Under the pieces are notes generated by a model. That model did no database searches. It was not told the origin of the DNA and saw nothing but the letters and a program-made list of their open reading frames with translations. 46,855 nucleotides of DNA, taken from the NCBI GenBank assembly GCA_022592445.1, contig JABYQR010000336.1, forward strand, positions 1 to 46,855, given 5' to 3'. Position numbers and translations under genes: made by a program. This stretch comes from Cytidiella melzeri. Its lineage: Eukaryota > Basidiomycota > Agaricomycetes > Polyporales > Irpicaceae. Below, piece by piece: positions 1 through 8,313 of this stretch. How positions within the stretch are numbered: position 1 is the stretch's first letter; every line of letters starts with the position of its first letter.

Positions 1-971
1 CTCCGGGCGGGTCTTCTCCAGTAGATCCTTGAGCTCCGGAACGAGAGCTTGCGCGATGACGAGGGATTCTTCAGTCTTGGCTTTGAAGCAGGCAGCCGTG
101 ACCATGGCACAAGACACGAGGTCGGAGGAGATGGCGGGTAGCTTGTAGACGCCGTACAACGCAGAGAGTACGATGGATTTCTCGAGCGGATGCTCGACGT
201 GCAGCGAGTGTAGAAGGTGACGAGCAGCTGGGAGGTGATTCAGGTCAAAGCCGTATTTGGAGTGGTCGCTGAACACTTTGAGAGCCAACGTCGGGCATCG
301 AAGCTCTTCACAGCGGCCTTGGGTCTACGTGTGAGCATTTCCCAGGTTGCAAAAAGTCAAACTCACCGACAAAAGCCTCAGCGATATTGGGCGTGAACTG
401 TTGTCTTGCGTCCCTCCACTTTGGGAAAAGCTCAGTCACCCGCTCGAGATGCTCTTCCGTCGTCGCCAACCCGAACAGATGCTGCCACGCCGTCTTGCGA
501 ACCTGCCGAGGATCCCGACGTGCCTTTGCTGGCGGGTGAAGGCCAATTCTGTCGGATAGAAACTGGTACAGTTCTTCGAACCCGTTCGCACGCTCTTCTA
601 CTGTCAACTTCCCCTTGGGCTTCTGACGCGTACCACCAACAACATCTGCTGTCGTCGTCGTTGTGGGTCTTGAGCTGGCTTTGGCAGTTGGGGATGCGAA
701 CAGCTCGTCACCCTCTGCTGCAAAGAAGGCGTCATCCCCGTCGTCAAAGGCGGCCTGTGTCGCTTGCTTTTTCTTGGTTTTGGATACTGTTCAAAACCGC
801 CCAGGTCCTTGGTTGGGTACTGGGAAATGGGGAGAAGTGACATGACTACGTACCGACAGACGTTGGATGCAGGTTGCGCCTGGCAAGTGTGTTCGAGCGG
901 ATTACCTGCAGCTGCTTAGAGACATGTCGGGCAGAGATGCAGCTGCGACGAGTACCAGCCAATGCGAGCAT
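1..971 (-). CDS. Nuclear-encoded mitochondrial protein, three exons, 3' end outside window
   Basis: Host gene read on the minus strand: exon 1 971-854, intron 853-787 (GTACGT..CAG), exon 2 786-367, intron 366-318 (GTGAGT..AAG), exon 3 317-1, open at the window edge. The joined frame has no stop and gives about 285 residues. The start at 971 has A at -3. The first ~40 residues are rich in Arg/Ser and lack acidic residues, as expected of a mitochondrial presequence, and end close to the first intron. A low-complexity acidic/Thr linker follows (around residues 45-85), then a helical region with motifs such as GFEELYQFLSDRIG and VFSDHSKYGFDL. The second half resembles helical-repeat proteins of the fungal mitochondrial small ribosomal subunit (mS27/PPR-like), but I cannot name the family firmly. 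It has no premature stops, in contrast to the rest of the window. Exon structure is well supported; function is tentative. Confidence 0.75.
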
Positions 972-1224
972 ACTCGGCGAGCGTGAGGAGGAGTAGGGTG
1001 AGCACTCGACGGTAGACACGGCATCCTCCGGCACAAGCCAAACGCTAACAATCAAAAACGGTTCCCAACTTGGCAGCTGATCATGATGCGTTCAACTGGG
1101 TTTCCAAATCCGCTGTCCTAAATAACCACAAGATGCCAACTCGGGGTCCGTGTCCGTATTTCTCGTGTAACGAGAATATACTTGTAGCCACAATCACATC
1201 TCATCGTAGTATCCACCAGCTTAG

Positions 1225-1284
1225 CGGCACGTCACTCAAATTGTCAATGCTGATGCTCGAATCCTTGCCATTGACTGCGAGATG
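1225..1284 (+). pseudogene. Possible exon stub of a DEDD 3'-5' exonuclease-like gene
   Basis: A 20-codon stretch between a TTAG acceptor (ends 1224) and a GTACGT donor (starts 1285) encodes RHVTQIVNADARILAIDCEM. The ILAIDCEM ending resembles motif I (xxxDCEM) of REX-type RNase T/DEDD exonucleases. No convincing downstream exon is visible before the solo LTR at 1355, and the upstream exon (somewhere in 1070-1150) cannot be fixed. It could be the start of a host gene destroyed by insertions, or a chance match. The divergent orientation to the mitochondrial gene is compatible with a host promoter between them. Confidence 0.3.
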
Positions 1285-1354
1285 GTACGTTCTCCATTTC
1301 ACATTCAATATGCAGATACTCTATACCCTGTAGTGTAAAGCAGATGACGGGAAA

Positions 1355-1582
1355 TGTTGTTATTTTAAATTTTCCGCTTTATTTTTGTTTGTTTCCGCTT
1401 GTTCCCGCCGTCCGCCTCCGTCATTCCGCGCGGATTACTCGTCTCGATATTCCCTTTTCGTGTTATCCGTTTTTCTAAAATTATATAAAAACCCTTGTAT
1501 TTGCGCTTCTACAGAATAACATTGTGTTCATTCTCTTCAAGCCCCCCTCCCGTGCGCGCATCAAAACCCTGCAAAAACAATA
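1355..1582 (+). mobile_element. Solo LTR of a Copia family (same family as LTRs at 26826-29049)
   Basis: A 228 bp unit starting TGTTGTTATTTTAAATTTTC and ending ACAATA, flanked by the 5 bp target duplication GGAAA (1350-1354 and 1583-1587). It carries a TATATAAAAACCC box about 100 bp before its end. It aligns along its length with the minus-strand LTRs at 28824-29049 and 26826-27774, whose ends are ACAACA; here the terminal CA has become TA. No internal region is present, so this is a recombination-derived solo LTR. Confidence 0.9.
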
Positions 1583-1678
1583 GGAAACAATTGGAAAGGA
1601 CTTGCATCATCGACTAACATTGGTGCTCTGCAAAAATACCATTATAATGCAATATAATCTCAGAATATCATTGATTAC

Positions 1679-1808
1679 TGTAAGCGATCCGAACTCCGAT
1701 GTCATAACCGTTACGCCAAAAGGCAGTTTAACTGAGATGTTACTATCTCAGTCTTATCGGAGTATATATGCTGTTCCGAGCACTGTGCTAACCCGCGCCA
1801 GGGTTACA
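1679..1808 (-). mobile_element. 130 bp mini-LTR (solo), TSD ATTAC
   Basis: A 130 bp unit whose minus strand starts TGTAACCCTGG and ends GATCGCTTACA, so it has TG..CA ends with a short TGTAA/TTACA inverted repeat. It is flanked by ATTAC (1674-1678 and 1809-1813). It contains a CATATATACTCCG box and a TATCTCAG-type palindrome. A nearly identical 130 bp copy with its own TSD lies at 32929-33058. The size fits LTRs of very small retrotransposons (SMART/TRIM class). A small TIR transposon with 5 bp TSD is the alternative. Confidence 0.8.
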
Positions 1809-1839
1809 ATTACCCATTAATTACTCTCTTGTGCAGAAA

Positions 1840-1968
1840 ATTATAGGATACAAGTACCATTAAATACATAGATTACAGCTGATAAAAAAATGATAGACTT
1901 GCCCATGGTCACAGAATATGTGCACCCGTGGCGCTAGGTGGAGCTGGGACCCCAGACCACTCCCGAGC
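1840..1968 (+). repeat. Left terminal inverted repeat of the two-gene Tc1-like element
   Basis: Inverted match to 7967-8105. The best conserved part is around 1925-1965 (GGCGCTAGGTGGAGCTGGGA on the plus strand). Outer 40 bp are only loosely similar. Confidence 0.65.
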
Positions 1969-2027
1969 ACTTGTGACAATGGCATGGCGACAACCTCTCG
2001 AGTGTACCATCTCCTCCTGTCAGCACT

Positions 2028-2244
2028 ATGACTGGAAACTGATGCCACATCCCTCGAGCTCAGAAGGAGCAAATCATTACCATGCTATGCTCTGGTACCA
2101 CTGACAAGCACACCATCGCCTCTGCTATCAATGTTTCCGTCCACACAATTGACCGGGTCTTTGAGATATGGAGGAAGACAGGCAGTGTCAAAAGAAGGCC
2201 ATACATAGATGGCAGGCCAAGGATTTTGAACTTCTTGGATGTTA
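2028..2244 (+). pseudogene. Tc1/mariner-like transposase, N-terminal helix-turn-helix part
   Basis: The reading frame starts at ATG 2028 (MTGN), meets a TGA at 2040-2042, and continues as a clear DNA-binding domain: CHIPRAQKEQIITML, then the second helix-turn-helix DRVFEIWRKTGSVKRRP and the RPR linker typical of Tc1-like proteins before the catalytic domain. The TGA sits where CGA (Arg) would restore the frame. The gene is cut at 2244, where repeat R inserted at a TA dinucleotide, and resumes after 5080. The ORF therefore appears to end shortly after the insertion (IPEE then stop) only because of R sequence. Confidence 0.75.
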
Positions 2245-2298
2245 CAATTCCTGAAGAATGAAGAAGAATTGTTCCATTGTGCTCCAGCACATTGATGC

Positions 2299-2644
2299 TG
2301 TTGTTCTATAAAGGTGATCTGATCCATATATTTGATTCCACACCATCGTCTTTGTCATTCCGTCTTCCGTTCCGTCCTATACACGCAACCCGACAGATTC
2401 CTTCATTCTCTCTTACCTATTTGGCCATCCGTTTATGTCATTGTATATTTTGGTATATTCCTCCCCCCACATACACTCCGAGTACCCGCTCTTCTATGTC
2501 ATAATACCTCTTCCATTCTATTACTATATTAATTATTTCCGCTTTCTTGGAAACTATATAACCTCATGTATATTCGTTATTATTTGAATTATCCACTCTA
2601 CTCACTATCGTTCGTGTGTGCTCGCATCCCCTCGCAAAACAATA
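2299..2644 (+). mobile_element. Solo LTR inside repeat R copy 1, TSD GATGC
   Basis: A 346 bp insertion starting TGTTGTTCTATAAAGG and ending CAAAACAATA, flanked by GATGC (2294-2298 and 2645-2649). Copy 3 of R has the uninterrupted sequence at the matching place (around 14083). CT-rich, with a TATATAACCTC-like box near the end, resembling the layout of the other Copia LTRs here. Like 1355-1582, its end reads ACAATA rather than ACAACA. Confidence 0.88.
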
Positions 2645-2668
2645 GATGCCTTTTCAGATGTGACCTTT

Positions 2669-3343
2669 CACTAGGAGCAAACGCCGATTTCATACGCCTT
2701 GAAATTTGCATGATTACCCACTTAAATGTTAACTATCAGCAGATAATCCATAGGCATTTTTGGGCTCGGAATTGTCTCTTAATGTTTGAGAATACAAAAT
2801 AATGCTATTCAAATTCTGTGCCTTTTCAGGGGCAGGAATTTCTGTTTTTTAAGTGGTAGTTAAATCAAAAAGCAAAATGAAAGGGAGTTTACCTTTCAAG
2901 GCTCAGAAAACCAAGTGGAAAAGATGCCTTCCACGGATTTGGCGGGGTGTGGGAAAAGGGCATGAAAAAATCCAGAAAAGGAAAGGGCGGGTAGAATTTC
3001 CGGCGGCCTACCTTGTTGCATGCACATGCTGCCGAAACGTTCTTGAAAGTTGTTTGCCACATTATGTTTGCCATTACCCAACACACGTGGGAAATCTATT
3101 TGTTTTTACAACTTTAGGTCAGTCAGAAATCTGCCCAAAAAATCAATATTCACACAGATTTTTGAAGCGCGAAAAGGCTGCCAGTAGATAGGCTTGAAAA
3201 TGTGTAGAAAAATCACAAAAATGTCTTTGATTGTGTGTTAATCTAACCCCCCAAACATAACCCGATATTCACGGAATTTTTAACATATCAAATAACTCTC
3301 ACAATAATTTCACGCCAAGTGAAATCGGCCTTTGCCTGCAGTG
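2669..3343. mobile_element. CACTA-type MITE, 675 bp, TSD TTT
   Basis: Begins CACTAGGAGCAAACGCCGAT and ends with the inverted counterpart (..GCCTTTGCCTGCAGTG), giving imperfect TIRs of about 25-38 bp with the core GCCGATTTCA. Comparison with R copies 2 and 3 shows the empty site (GACC, five T, GTCC); here three and five T flank the element, so a 3 bp TTT duplication as expected for CACTA elements. Short spurious frames inside (2853-3191) look non-coding. Confidence 0.85.
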
Positions 3344-3849
3344 TTTTTGTCCTCCAAAGTGTGGGAATTTGATTGCAGAATATAGACAGTAACAGTGTCA
3401 ATAATAAAACAATGAATATAGCTGATGGCATCACACTGGCCTTGTTATCAGCCCTTTATAACTTTGTATCAGATCACTTTTGCAATCAAAATGCAGTTTT
3501 TGATTTTTTCAGACTGCATATGGGTATAAATCTGTACATTTAATACATCATTGGATAGCACTATCTTGCGGCAACATCCTGGTACAACCATCTTGTCAAT
3601 TGAGGTGGAATTGAGCAAGTTATGGCCAGTCTACTGAAAAAAGTCATCCAGACTCAGATTCAAACTCCACTCCTGCTGGCAAATGATGTCAAATTCTGGT
3701 CAGGTACATGCAGCAATCTACAGAAATTGCTTGCTCTCTGAACAAGGACTACCATTAGAAGACATGCCACACATAGTATAGGCTCTGAGCAAGAATTACC
3801 AGTACTTTAGAAGCTAACTACAAACTCTCTCCCCCTACATTCTTAGACA

Positions 3850-4290
3850 ATGTAAATTTGTGGCTGCATCAGCAGTAAGTACTGCATCTGATTGTTCCAC
3901 AAAGTTTCACAACTGCTGGTTTCTCTCTGAGCAGGAGTTACAATCAGAACACAGCCTGTGGCAGTTCCAATGGGGGTGAGGCAGTTCAGACATCAACAGG
4001 ACATGGTTGCATCAGTGGCAAGCACTGCATTGGATTGTTGCACAAAGTTTGACAACCATTAATTGCTTTTCAAGGAGAAATTACAATCAGAACACAACCT
4101 GTGGCAGTTCTAGTGAGGCTGAGGCAGTTCAGACATCAACAGGACATGGTTGCATCAGCAGCAAGCACTGCATTTGATTGTTCCACAAAGTTTCACAGCC
4201 ACTAGTTGCTCTCTAGGCAGGAGTTACAATCAGAACACAACCTGTGGCAATTTCATTGGGGATGAGGCAGTTCAGACATCAACAGGACAC
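3850..4290 (-). repeat. ~163 bp minisatellite of repeat R copy 1 (about 3 units)
   Basis: Degenerate direct repeats with recurring blocks such as CAGAACACA(A/G)CCTGTGGCAGTTC, AGGCAGTTCAGACATCAACA and GGACATGGTTGCATCAGCAG. The same units occur in opposite orientation at about 9090-11240 and in the same orientation at 14610-15055. Confidence 0.8.
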
Positions 4291-5080
4291 ATGTGACATG
4301 TTCTGGCAATTGATCGAGTGAGACACACTCAAGCCCCTCATTCTTGAAGCAAGTAATTTTATAGAATCAGCAGTGAACACTGCACAAGATTAATGACAAG
4401 ACAGATGAAGCCCCTTACTACCATTGGTGACTACCTTCATCAATGTATGGCTCCTTTTCCCACAACCAAACTTATCAATTGTAGTACAGTCACTTTATCC
4501 CAGATCAAGTTGCCTATCAAAGGTGGCACCAATAGCAAATGCCCATAATACAGTCAATATTCATGACCAGATGGCTTGGCAAGGTCCTTACCAGGAACAG
4601 AGCTGTTTACTGAGGTTCTTTCTGGTAACAAAGTCACAGGTGCAGTTACATATTTCATGCCACATGATTTATTCAATTTGCTATCAATAACATAATCACT
4701 TGTAACCCTGCTCCTGCAGTTTACCAGATTGTATCTAGATTATCTAACATTGTTCAACACCATTGAGAAGAAGACACATGTCAAACAATCTTTATCTCCA
4801 TGCTCTACTCCACAAACTTGTTTTAATTCTGTACTCACACCCATTGTTGCACTTCAAACAATACAGCACAGTCCCTCTTCTTTCATGAATGATTGTGTGC
4901 TCTAGTGAAGACAAACTACTAACTTACTATACATTACTTATTGAAGAAGCCATTCATAACAAAATTACTTGTTTAGGCTGCTACCAGCACCAAGTTTACT
5001 TACAAATCTGGCTCAAAAAGTGATATTTCATTCAATCTTCAGGAATCGTACTTGCTGCTTACTGGCCTTGCTAACACTAG

Positions 5081-6136
5081 TTGCTGTAAGTCTTCATTGA
5101 CTTTCAGTCTCACTCTGCACACTGTGATTGCCTTGGAGTGTCTGGAGGCCGCCATTAAATGACAGCCTGATATCTACCTCATGGAGCTACAACTTGAGCT
5201 ACTAAATGTCTGTGGTGTGTATGTCACCTGCATGACAATCAGGAACACTCTACGCTGACAAGAGTTCACCTACAAACAGGTCTGTTCACAACAATGCCAA
5301 CCAACTAGTGTTGACTGTGGATTCTGAATCATAGATTACCTGGGATGCTGCAGAGCGTGACAAAGCTTGTTGTACCAAGTATCAGCTCTGTATGGGGCAA
5401 ATGTATTACCCACACCACCTTGTGTTCATGTACAAGAGTCACTGTAATCGACACACCACTCAACGGACCTGTGCTTGGGCTCTCATAGGCAAGCAAGCAC
5501 AATGTTGTGATGTCTTCATTAGAGGAATTCAGTACGGCATCTTCATTTTTCTTGTTGTGATGGTGCACTCAGCTCTGAGCTAGATATTCTGTGCTGCGAG
5601 CTATCTTGCTCGATGGTGTTCTGCACCTTGATGTACACACATTATTGTGGAACGGAGGTGCAATTCTTCCATTTGTTGAGCAGCTGCTCACTATGATGAA
5701 TCCCTTTCCTGGGAAGAACTTTGTCCTAGTGATGGATAATGCTCCTTGCTATTGTGTTCCTGGGTTAAGTAATTGTGGAATCCAGGCGCAGTTTGGTATT
5801 CACTCACAGTTGTACAATGAGCTGATGCAATATAGCGGAATGCATGTCGGATTTCTGCTAACTTATTCTCCCAATCTTGATCCGATTGAGGAAGGGTTTT
5901 TGGCAATGAAGTTGTGGATACGTTGCAATTGTGACTATGCCTTTGGAGAGCTGTTGGGAATTGCTGCTGCAAATCCTTACCATCTTCCATGGCAGGCAGT
6001 ATTTGGTACATTGACACCAGATAACATTTTAGGTTGGTACTGCCATTCCGGCTATGTGCAATGGGACTACAGTGTAGAACGTGTAGAATACAGATATATA
6101 CAGAATGAAAATACAGGATTTACAAGCAGCATGTGA
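5081..6136 (+). pseudogene. Tc1/mariner-like transposase, catalytic DDE part
   Basis: Continuation of the transposase begun at 2028. A frame with several stops at about 5130-5300 still reads QPDIYLMELQLEL and TIRNTLR, the segment preceding the catalytic core. The core is recognisable: PHHLVFMYKS, where the first catalytic Asp is replaced by Tyr; NRHTTQRT; then from 5591 an open frame with FVEQLLTMMNPFPGKN, VLVMDNA (second Asp at 5735) and SPNLDPIEE (Glu at 5888). Fifty residues separate that Asp and Glu, more than the 34 usual in Tc1, because of an extra stretch after the Asp (a retained intron is possible but not proven). Ends at 6136. The missing Asp and the stops mean it is inactive. Confidence 0.75.
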
Positions 6137-6177
6137 AAAGACAACCTTAACCTTGAGGGAGCTACCAATACAGAGGC

Positions 6178-7790
6178 TCAGACCTCAAATGACTCGACTG
6201 ACTGAGCTTGAGCCCTGTTCTTACCCTTGCTACGAAGCTGCCGCTTGGCTTTGTGCTTGTATCCTCTGACAGCTTGTGTGGCTCTTTTGATAAATGCACC
6301 CACTGCACCATCTGCCATTCTCACTTCTGCTCTGTAGTATGCTGCATCAAAGTCAATAACATTGTGTGCATACACAATCCCACAATCTTGGAGACGTCAG
6401 GTGTACTGAGGGTAATTGAGTGCCGGGAATTCCTTGTCAAGTGCTGCAACAACTGCAGTTACAGACGGCTGAGTTGGGACTGCGCCATCAGAGCGGGAAC
6501 TTTTGTCAGAAGTCTTGGACTCAGACTGAGGGTAGAATGGAAGCTGGGGCGGGCAAGACTTGAGTGGCGAGAGATAAGGTGTCTGCTCAGTATTGCTGGT
6601 AAGAGCACTGCCATTGATGTTGATGTGGAAAGCTGGGCTTGACAAAGGTAAAAAGAGTGATCAGCACGAACCTGCCGCTGCTTGCTGTTCACTTGTGCCC
6701 GGAGACAATCAATATTGAGAGTTGCGAAAACAAGGGCTCCGACTTAATCCAACAGTTCATTGGCTGTTTCCTTGTGTCATTGTAATCAGTGTCCGGCTGG
6801 CTTAGGTACTAAACTACACACTGACTCTCTGGCTGCCAATGACAGGTCATTGATACCGAGTGAAATGCACACACCATTGTCACCAGGAACACACCACGAG
6901 TGTTGTCCAGGATGCTTTGCACAGCTCCATTTCTTCTTCAAGTACTCCTATTGAAGACTCTGCACCAAATGCAGCTGTGGCAGTGTTGTTCTCTTTATTT
7001 GCAGCTTGCTGGGTACGCTGTTGAGTCTGAGTGGCCCCCTTCAACTCAGACTTGTTGACAACAGTGTAGTAGTGTTGTGTTAGCTGATGTAGTCTAGAAT
7101 GCAGTGCTACAGTAGACATACCAGGCTTAGGACTTCAAGCTGCAGAAGACTAGAACAGGCAAGCCGCTTCTTTACTTTTCAGCTCTGCAATTGCTTCCTC
7201 CATGTCAGAGGCATTCTGCAATTGTCTTCCCATGCCTTTATCAGTGTTCAAGGATTAAACAATTGAGAACAACTGTGGTACATCAAGTAAGGTGGTAATG
7301 CAGTCAAAGAGATCACTGGGCAGAGTTTCAGCAGGACCTTAAGCAGCCTTTCCTCTGTGGGTTTGGATAGGTTTGCCAAATTGACTGGAACAACAACATG
7401 TAGGCATGATGCATCCGGGCCTGAAACCAGGATGGATACTCAGCTGACAGGTCATACTATGAAAGAGTAAAGTTGCAGGCACAACTTACTTTTTTGAGTA
7501 GTCAGAGGCTGAGAATCGGGTCCTGCAACAGACGGGCTTCCAACACCTGGAGCAGAATAATTGCCGTGATCATTCTGAGTGTTCAGCCAGTCTTGGACAA
7601 GGCAAATCAACTGCTGCTGGTCAGTGAGAGGAGGAGTGGCAGCCATTCCAAGCAGGTAGTTGGATTGGGAGGTTTGGGAGGTTTGCATCTTAGTAGACTC
7701 AGAGACAAGAAGATTGTATGACAGTGAGGCATGCTCAAGTAGTGCAAGACATTTAACACTGTGCCGTTTGAGTCCGACTCTTATATACAT
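6178..7790 (-). pseudogene. Second gene of the two-gene Tc1-like element, unknown function
   Basis: A minus-strand multi-exon frame that I do not recognise. Exon 1 (from about 7790, or the Met near 7690: MQTSQTSQSNYLLGMAATPP) is Gln/Ser/Thr rich and ends at a GTAAGT donor near 7487. A middle part (about 7250-6880) contains a short coiled-coil-like stretch (DMEEAIAELKSKEAA) and a Gln/Asn/Thr/Ala-rich segment. The last part (6645-6178) reads NYPQYT, one TGA, then RLQDCGIVYAHNVIDFDAAY and a basic tail (KAKRQLRSKGKN). The TGA again fits a lost CGA. Its start next to the right TIR and its convergence with the transposase suggest it belongs to the element, possibly as a DNA-binding or regulatory partner, which is inference only. 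Confidence 0.4.
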
Positions 7791-7966
7791 ATTCTCGGTG
7801 GGGCCCTTACCTCGATGTGTTTGAATTTCTGACCCAAGAGCTCCTCACTTCCATTTTTTCTGGCTGTTACTCAATATATTATCTGCAGTGGCCACCCGCT
7901 GCCGACAGACGTGTTTTGTGGCAACAAAACAGCCGACGGGCTCTACACAGTACATTCAGCACCTGG

Positions 7967-8105
7967 GAGTGGTCTGGGGTCCCGGCTCCACCTAGCGCCA
8001 TGGGTGCACATATTCTGCGACTGTGGGCAAGTCTATCGTATTTTTTATCAGCTGTGAATTACATTACAATACAATACAATACAATACCTGTATAAAATGA
8101 TATTC
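7967..8105 (-). repeat. Right terminal inverted repeat of the two-gene Tc1-like element
   Basis: Inverted copy of 1840-1968, followed inwards by the start of the minus-strand gene. Contains an ACAATACAATACAATACAATACC short tandem repeat at about 8063-8087 that is absent from the left TIR. Confidence 0.65.
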
Positions 8106-8149
8106 TGGAATATTATGCATGTAGAAAGTTCTAGGCACCAACACCTGCA

Positions 8150-8313
8150 TGCAACTGGAACTGGCTATGTGTGTTTCATCTTTTTTTCCTCCACTTGTAC
8201 AGCCTCTTTCCTACATTTTGCACTGCTCATGCACCCATACACAGTTTTTCAATACTGCATAACTACCTTGATCATTTGTGCTGCCTTTGTCTTGCACTGC
8301 TCATGTACTCATA
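8150..8313. repeat. Degenerate ~65 bp tandem repeat flanking R copy 2 (left part)
   Basis: Units with the recurring block TTTGCACTGCTCATGCA(C/T) followed by CCATACAC and a TAGCTACCTTGAT-like segment. The same units lie on the other side of R copy 2 (11846-12270), so copy 2 probably inserted into this array. Confidence 0.6.

Larger units (their letters stand above)
2245..5080 (+). mobile_element. Repeat R, copy 1 (non-autonomous element with internal minisatellite)
   Basis: Starts CAATTCCTGAAGAATGAAG after a TA. The opposite subterminal end (CTTCAGGAATCG at about 5037-5048) is the inverted counterpart, followed by about 32 bp (to CTAACACTAG, 5080) shared by all three R copies. After removal of the solo LTR (2299-2644) and MITE (2669-3343) it is about 1.8 kb and collinear with copy 3. 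It holds about three ~163 bp repeat units (3850-4290). No convincing coding sequence. It sits inside the Tc1-like transposase gene. Confidence 0.75.
1840..8105. mobile_element. Two-gene Tc1/mariner-like DNA transposon with long TIRs, carrying nested insertions
   Basis: About 130 bp at 1840-1968 reappear inverted at about 7967-8105. They share the core CTCCACCTAGCGCC.GGGTGC and extend through ATCAGCTGT to a weaker outer end. Just inside the left TIR a Tc1-type transposase starts on the plus strand (2028, interrupted, ends 6136). Just inside the right TIR a second gene starts on the minus strand (about 7790, ends 6178). The two genes converge with 42 bp between stops. Without R copy 1 (2245-5080) the element would be about 3.4 kb. 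The exact outer ends and target duplication could not be fixed. Confidence 0.6.

Noticed and set aside
406..843. Overlapping plus- and minus-strand frames near the left edge as separate genes
   Set aside because: They are shadows of exon 2 of the mitochondrial protein gene.
2853..3191. 112-codon plus-strand frame as a gene
   Set aside because: It lies wholly inside the CACTA-type MITE and has no domain or splice support.
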